Source: Burkholderia sp. USMB20 (GTDB lineage Bacteria > Pseudomonadota > Gammaproteobacteria > Burkholderiales > Burkholderiaceae). Taken from it: a DNA stretch of 64,000 bases. How positions within the stretch are numbered: the first letter of the stretch is position 1; every line of letters begins with the position of its first letter. The position numbers and the translations under genes are program-made. Of this stretch, positions 59,955-64,000 are shown piece by piece. Below the pieces are notes generated by a model. That model was given only the letters and a program-made list of their open reading frames with translations, searched no databases and was not told where the DNA came from. The DNA lies in contig NZ_JTAN02000002.1 in the NCBI RefSeq assembly GCF_000949135.2, positions 227,101 through 291,100 of the forward strand, written 5' to 3'.

Positions 59955-60122
59955 ATGACGGAACGGGAACACGAGATCGCCGACCTGTCGAAGGAATTGC
60001 TGGGCCGGATCGTGCAGGGTGCGGTGACGAACGGCGCGCCGGTGGATGCGCAACAGTGCGCGGCGCTGGCCGTGAAGTGCGCGACGGCGCTGATCGACGA
60101 ACTCGACGCGCGCAGCGGCTGA
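59955..60122 (+). CDS. Small hypothetical protein
   Basis: 55 residues with AGGAG 7 bases before the ATG. Helical and acidic: REHEIADLSKELLGRIVQGA, VTNGAPVDAQQCAALAVKCA. No signal peptide. No recognised domain. It follows the DUF3857 gene by 76 bases. Confidence 0.6.
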   Translation: MTEREHEIADLSKELLGRIVQGAVTNGAPVDAQQCAALAVKCATALIDELDARSG

Positions 60123-60215
60123 GCAGGATCGTCACGCGCGGCGACCGATCGTGCGATGCCGGGGCGACCCGGCAGGCGTTCGCTGCGCCGTGCGTTGCGC
60201 GTGACGCGTTACACG

Positions 60216-61250
60216 TCACGCATCGGCGTGCGTGTCGCCTTCGGCACGCACCGCGCCCGGCGGCCTGCCGACCACGCGCTTGAACGCGCGGCTGAACGCG
60301 GCGAGCGACCCGTAGCCGAGCCGGTACGCCACCGCTTCGATCGTCTCGCCCTCGCGGGCGATCCACTGCGCGGCGAGCCGCATCCGCAACTCGGTCAGGT
60401 AACGCACCGGCGTCATCCCGGTGGCCGCGAGAAAGCGCTCGGCGAATACCGAGCGCGACACACCTGCTTCGGCGGCCAGTTCCGCGACGCTCCAGTTGCG
60501 CCCCGGATCGCGATGCAGCGCGACGATCGCGCGGCCGAGCTTCGGCTCGCGCAACGCCTGCACCCAGCCCGTCGCGTCGCCGCATCCGCACTCGACCCAG
60601 CCGCGCACGATGAACGCGGCGACCACATCCGCGAGCCGCGCGAGGATGCCCGCGAAACCCGCGCGCGCGGCGCACGATTCGCGCTCCATCGCGTCGAGCA
60701 TCGGGCGGATTTCCGGGTAACGCGCGAGCAGCGTGCCGACGTGCATGAATTCCGGCATCGTCCCGACGAGCGGCTGCATGCCGCCGAGATCGAGCTCCAT
60801 GCACGCGCTGAAGATCAGCGCATCGCCGGCGGCTGGCTCCGTCGCGGCGCAGGTCGTCGCGCCCACCGACGCGACCGTGTCGCAGATCTTCGCGGCTGCG
60901 AACCCGCCGATCTCGCGGCACGGCGCGTCCGGATCGGACACCAGCGCATGCGTGCGGCCGTGCGGCAGCAGGATCGCGTCGCCGGCCTCGAGCCGCACCG
61001 TCGTGCCGTCCGCGTCGCGCAGCAGCACGGGCCCGCGCCCGACGAAATGGAACTGCGCGCGGCCCGGCGCATGGCCGAAGCTCAGCCCGAACGGCCGCGG
61101 CACCTGGATCCGGCGGTACTGCACGCCGCTCAGGCGCATCCCCAGCAGCAACTCGCTGACGAGGTCGTGTACGTCGGGCACGGGGGGAAGCAAGGGCTCG
61201 GACATCGCGAGATTCGGACGATCGATCAACAAGAACGGATTGTATGTCAT
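60216..61250 (-). CDS. AraC-family regulator with cupin-type N-terminal domain
   Basis: 344 residues from ATG 61250; ATG 61205 (MSEPLLPPVPDV) is a plausible shorter start. N-terminal cupin-like domain (FHFVGRGPVLLRDADGTTVR, LEAGDAILLPHGRTHALVSD). C-terminal double HTH: WSVAELAAEAGVSRSVFAER, then EAVAYRLGYGSLAAFSRAFK with the AraC signature. Divergent from the MFS gene over 70 bases, so it is likely the regulator of that exporter. Confidence 0.9.
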   Translation of the reverse strand: MTYNPFLLIDRPNLAMSEPLLPPVPDVHDLVSELLLGMRLSGVQYRRIQVPRPFGLSFGHAPGRAQFHFVGRGPVLLRDADGTTVRLEAGDAILLPHGRTHALVSDPDAPCREIGGFAAAKICDTVASVGATTCAATEPAAGDALIFSACMELDLGGMQPLVGTMPEFMHVGTLLARYPEIRPMLDAMERESCAARAGFAGILARLADVVAAFIVRGWVECGCGDATGWVQALREPKLGRAIVALHRDPGRNWSVAELAAEAGVSRSVFAERFLAATGMTPVRYLTELRMRLAAQWIAREGETIEAVAYRLGYGSLAAFSRAFKRVVGRPPGAVRAEGDTHADA

Positions 61251-61320
61251 AGACCGTCCTGCCGCTGTTCCTTACGATACGCCCTCATCAGTATTTTCCC
61301 TAACTGACACGGAACCCCGC

Positions 61321-62532
61321 ATGAATCCCGGAATCTCCTCGGCCGCTTCGACGGCGGCCCCCCGTGAACCGGCCTGGGGCGCGGTATTCGCGATGACGCT
61401 CGGCGTGTTCGGCCTCGTCACCGCCGAATTCCTGCCCGCGAGCCTGCTCACGCCGATGGCCGACAGCCTCGGCGTGACCGAAGGCGTGGCCGGCCAGGCC
61501 GTCACGGCCACCGCGACGGTCGCGCTCGTCACGAGCCTGCTGATCTCGGCGCTGACGCGCACGATCGACCGCCGGCGCGTGCTGCTCGCGTTCTCGGTGC
61601 TGCTCGTCGCGTCCAATCTCGCGGTCGCGTTCGCGCCCGACCTGACGACGCTGCTGATCGGCCGCGTCGTGCTCGGCGTCGCGCTCGGCGGTTTCTGGAC
61701 GATGGCGACGGCCACCGCGATGCGGCTCGTGCCGACCGCGATGGTGCCGCGTGCGCTGTCGATCATCTTCAGCGGCGTGGCGGTCGCGACGATCGCGTCC
61801 GCGCCGATGGGCAGTTATTTCGGGTACCTGATCGGCTGGCGCAACGTGTTCCTGATCGCGGCGGGGCTCGGCGCGCTCGCGTTCGTGTCGCAGGTCATGA
61901 CGCTGCCGTCGATGCCGCCGAGCGGCACCACGCGGCTGCGCACGCTCTTCGACGTGCTGCGCCGGCCGACCGTCGGCCTCGGGATGTTCGCGACGATCCT
62001 CGTGTTCACCGGGCATTTCGCGTTCTTCACGTATCTGCGGCCGTTCCTCGAACAGGTCGCGGGCGTCGGCGTGAACGGGCTGTCGGCGATCCTGCTCGGC
62101 TACGGGATCGCGAACTTCGTCGGCACGTCGCTCGCCGGGCGCGTGCTCGAGCACCGGCTGCGGCCGATGCTGATCGGGATGCCCGCGCTGATGGTCGTGC
62201 TCGGCGTCGCGCTCGTCGCGCTCGGCCGCGCGCCGATGATCGACGCGGTGCTCGTCGCGTTGTGGGGGATGGCGTTCGGCGGCGTGCCGGTCGCGTGGTC
62301 GACGTGGGTCACGCGCACCGTGCCCGACGAAGCCGAGAGCGCGGGCGGGCTGATCGTCGCGGCGATCCAGCTCGCGATCGCGACGGGCGCGGCGGCCGGC
62401 GGCGTCGTGTTCGACGCGAACGGCGCGGGCGGCGTGTTCCTGGGCGCGGCCGCGGTGCTGGCCGTCGCGGTCGCGACGATCGTGACCGGCGTGCCGAAGC
62501 GGGTCGGCGTGGCGCCGGCGTTGGCCGAGTGA
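61321..62532 (+). CDS. DHA1-type MFS efflux transporter
   Basis: 403 residues, 12 predicted segments. FGLVTAEFLPASLLTPMADS in helix 1 is typical of the AraJ/NepI-like DHA1 group, and RTIDRRRVLLAFSVLL takes the place of motif A. GRVVLGVALGGFWTMATATA carries motif C-like glycines. It is probably an exporter of a nucleoside, sugar or drug. Divergent partner of the AraC gene. Confidence 0.9.
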   Translation: MNPGISSAASTAAPREPAWGAVFAMTLGVFGLVTAEFLPASLLTPMADSLGVTEGVAGQAVTATATVALVTSLLISALTRTIDRRRVLLAFSVLLVASNLAVAFAPDLTTLLIGRVVLGVALGGFWTMATATAMRLVPTAMVPRALSIIFSGVAVATIASAPMGSYFGYLIGWRNVFLIAAGLGALAFVSQVMTLPSMPPSGTTRLRTLFDVLRRPTVGLGMFATILVFTGHFAFFTYLRPFLEQVAGVGVNGLSAILLGYGIANFVGTSLAGRVLEHRLRPMLIGMPALMVVLGVALVALGRAPMIDAVLVALWGMAFGGVPVAWSTWVTRTVPDEAESAGGLIVAAIQLAIATGAAAGGVVFDANGAGGVFLGAAAVLAVAVATIVTGVPKRVGVAPALAE

Positions 62533-62747
62533 CGGATTGCGGCACGCCGATGCGCGCGATCGCGCATCGGCTAGTGGCGCGGCGAGGTCGCGCCAGTCGC
62601 GCGTTAGCCGGCCCGAGTCATGCGGCGCGGCGTGGCCGAGTCGATCGTGTCCGGCGGATAGCGGGACAGGACGCCTCCTGGGCGATGTGCGCCGCCGGCA
62701 TGGCGGCGCGACACCCGAAGCGTGCTTTCGGCATCTGCTCGCTGTCG

Positions 62748-62894
62748 ATGAAATCGCCGGAAACCTACGCGCTGCGGCTCGCGACCGTCATCGACGGCGC
62801 GCTCAGCAGCGGGCCGGCACTGCATGCGCACGGGCCCGTGCGCTTCCTGCAGGAATGCGCGCACCTGCTGATGCCGAAGAAGGGCCGGAAATGA
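62748..62894 (+). CDS. Possible small protein
   Basis: 48 codons: MKSPETYALRLATVIDGALS, then a tail HLLMPKKGRK. Coding-like and in the gap between the MFS and MarR genes. No ribosome-binding site, and no recognised family. The remaining gap (62533-62747) shows no gene. Confidence 0.3.
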   Translation: MKSPETYALRLATVIDGALSSGPALHAHGPVRFLQECAHLLMPKKGRK

Positions 62895-62912
62895 ATGACG
62901 TGACGCGCCGCT

Positions 62913-63380
62913 TCAGCCGCGCGTAGCCGGATCCTCCGACAGCGCGCGCAACTGGCCGCGCAACACATCGACTGCTTCCGGCGCGAACGGCCGTTCGATC
63001 TCGGTATGGGTCTGCTGCCAGAGCGGGAACGCTTCGGCCAGCAACTGATGGCCGGCCGGCGTGAGTTCGAGCAGGCGGCTGCGCTTGTCGTCCGGATCCG
63101 TCGTGATCGTGAGCAGCCCGCGCCGCTCGAGCGGCTTGAGCGCGGCGGTCAGCGTGGTGCGATCCATCGCGAGCAATGACGCGACCGATTTCATCGCGGC
63201 CGGCTGCGGCCGGTTCAGCGACATCAGCAGCGAGAACTGGCCGTTGGTGAGATCCAGCGGACGCAGCACATCGTCGAAGATGCGCGCGAGATTGCGCGCC
63301 GCGCGCTGCATGTGCAGGCACAGGCAGCAATCGCGCACCATCAGCGTCGTTTCGAAAGGGAGCTTTTCTTTGCGTGCCAT
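62913..63380 (-). CDS. MarR-family regulator
   Basis: 155 residues. Winged helix with SVASLLAMDRTTLTAALKPL (recognition helix) and wing TTDPDDKRSRLLELT. Two adjacent Cys and a third (RDCCLCLHMQRAARN) near the N-terminus could make it redox-sensitive, like OhrR. Divergent from the YCII gene, with a perfect palindrome between the two starts. Confidence 0.92.
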   Translation of the reverse strand: MARKEKLPFETTLMVRDCCLCLHMQRAARNLARIFDDVLRPLDLTNGQFSLLMSLNRPQPAAMKSVASLLAMDRTTLTAALKPLERRGLLTITTDPDDKRSRLLELTPAGHQLLAEAFPLWQQTHTEIERPFAPEAVDVLRGQLRALSEDPATRG

Positions 63381-63391
63381 GTTGCAATTGT

Positions 63392-63403
63392 GTTGATATC
63401 AAC
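63392..63403. promoter_or_regulatory. Palindromic operator GTTGATATCAAC
   Basis: Perfect 12-base inverted repeat 12 bases before the MarR start and 60 bases before the YCII start. It is the expected size for a MarR dimer and would autoregulate marR and control the neighbour. Confidence 0.7.
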
Positions 63404-63462
63404 CTACTGTGTCAAGGGCGAGGTGCGGCAGCCCGCCGTGCCCGCCATCGGACGGAGGAAGC

Positions 63463-63831
63463 ATGAGTGCTCAACAGCAGTTGTATCTCGCGGTATTCCT
63501 CGGCAGCAAGGATAGCCCGGGCATGAAGGCGTGGATGGCGTTGCCTGAGGACGAGCGGCGCACGCGGGAGCGCGAAGGGATCGCCGCGTGGCATGCGTGG
63601 GTCGAGCGGCATCGCGACGCGATCGTCGAGTCGGGCGGGCCGCTCGGCAAGACCAAGACGATCGACAAGGGCGGCGTGACGGACACCGCCAATGCGATGA
63701 GCGGCTTCACGGTCGTGCGTGCCGCATCGCACGACGCGGCCGCCGCGCTGTTCGAGGGCCATCCGCATTTCACGCTGTTCCCGGGCGATGCGATCGACGT
63801 GATGCCGGTGCTCCCCGTGCCCGGCATGTGA
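63463..63831 (+). CDS. YCII-related small protein
   Basis: 122 residues; GGAGGA lies 4 bases before ATG 63463. The dimeric ferredoxin-like YCII fold is suggested by LYLAVFLGSKDSPGMKAWMA, VESGGPLGKTKTIDKGGVTD and ALFEGHPHFTLFPGDAIDVM (HPHF takes the place of the His-Asp site). Function unknown; divergent MarR partner. Confidence 0.82.
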   Translation: MSAQQQLYLAVFLGSKDSPGMKAWMALPEDERRTREREGIAAWHAWVERHRDAIVESGGPLGKTKTIDKGGVTDTANAMSGFTVVRAASHDAAAALFEGHPHFTLFPGDAIDVMPVLPVPGM

Positions 63832-63865
63832 GCGGCGACAGGCGCTGCATGCGCGGGCGAAGTGA

Positions 63866-64000
63866 TCGAAGCGTTCGAAGCATTCACATCATTCGAAGCA
63901 CTCGAAGCACTCGAAGCACTCGAAGCACTCGAAGCACTCGAAGCACTCGAAGCACTCGAAGCACTCGAAGCACTCGAAGCACTCGAAGCACTCGAAGCAC
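63866..64000 (+). repeat. 9-base minisatellite TCGAAGCAC running off the window
   Basis: Three imperfect units (TCGAAGCGT, TCGAAGCAT, TCACATCAT) at 63866-63892 are followed by exactly 12 perfect copies of TCGAAGCAC (63893-64000). The array is cut by the window edge, so its full length is unknown. One frame would read (E-A-L)n, but it lacks a start and ribosome-binding site. Confidence 0.95.

Noticed and set aside
63866-64000. CRISPR array
   Set aside because: Units are 9 bases with no spacers; it is a simple tandem repeat. The same applies to 44385-44512 and 53482-53540.

Overview
The window is high-GC DNA (well above 60% G+C, strong GC3 bias). The clearest organism marker is the convergent pair rpfR/rpfF at 50.3-53.2 kb. 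It matches the BDSF (cis-2-dodecenoic acid) receptor and synthase of the Burkholderia cepacia complex. Trimeric porins, DUF4148, an extra groESL and many LysR/AraC regulators agree with a secondary replicon of a Burkholderia cepacia complex strain. No rRNA, tRNA, CRISPR array or intact insertion sequence was seen.

Layout. 0-4.4 kb: end of an S10 peptidase, an EF-hand-like protein, an AraC regulator divergent from an FAD-dependent sugar-lactone/alditol oxidase plus an SDR. 4.4-8.1 kb: a decayed zone with a 5' fragment of glyA fused tail to tail with a 5' fragment of a Tle3-like type VI lipase, and a truncated amidase, around an intact DUF4148 gene and an alpha/beta hydrolase. 8.2-13.1 kb: a sulfur/cysteine encapsulin locus (rhodanese, serine O-acetyltransferase, XRE regulator, family 2A encapsulin shell, cysteine desulfurase cargo). 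The cargo gene's N-terminal loading region is broken into three reading frames. 13.1-17.3 kb: LysE exporter, porin, and a CIRCE-controlled groESL.

17.4-34.4 kb is the most distinctive region. I read it as a sigma-54-controlled organosulfur-scavenging island. A free-standing sigma-54 activator (SfnR type) lies among genes for an ABC importer without an ATPase, an SsuD-like flavin monooxygenase, three DszB-like desulfinase paralogues (one with Ser in place of the catalytic Cys), a dedicated TonB/ExbB/ExbD set, an MFS transporter and a TonB-dependent receptor. Five GG-N10-GC promoters sit 63-72 bases before five start codons, with TGTTGC-N4-GCAACA activator sites upstream of them.

34.6-44 kb: a quinone-reductase-like ADH with a divergent LysR gene; a sulfatase operon with its own exported formylglycine-generating enzyme, an NlpA-type lipoprotein and a YkgJ-type Fe-S protein; and an ABM protein. 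42.4-49.6 kb: LysR gene divergent from a D-glutamate cyclase (DUF1445), an MFS transporter and a fused ATP-dependent 5-oxoprolinase, a plausible D-glutamate/5-oxoproline catabolic module. 50.3-64 kb: rpfR/rpfF, a KimA-like permease, an OmpA-like protein, a DUF3857 transglutaminase, an AraC/MFS pair, a MarR/YCII pair and a 9-bp minisatellite that runs off the end.

Several genes show apparent one-base changes in short G/C runs (cysteine desulfurase, tonB, lipase signal peptide). These may be sequencing errors or real lesions; the sequence alone cannot decide.
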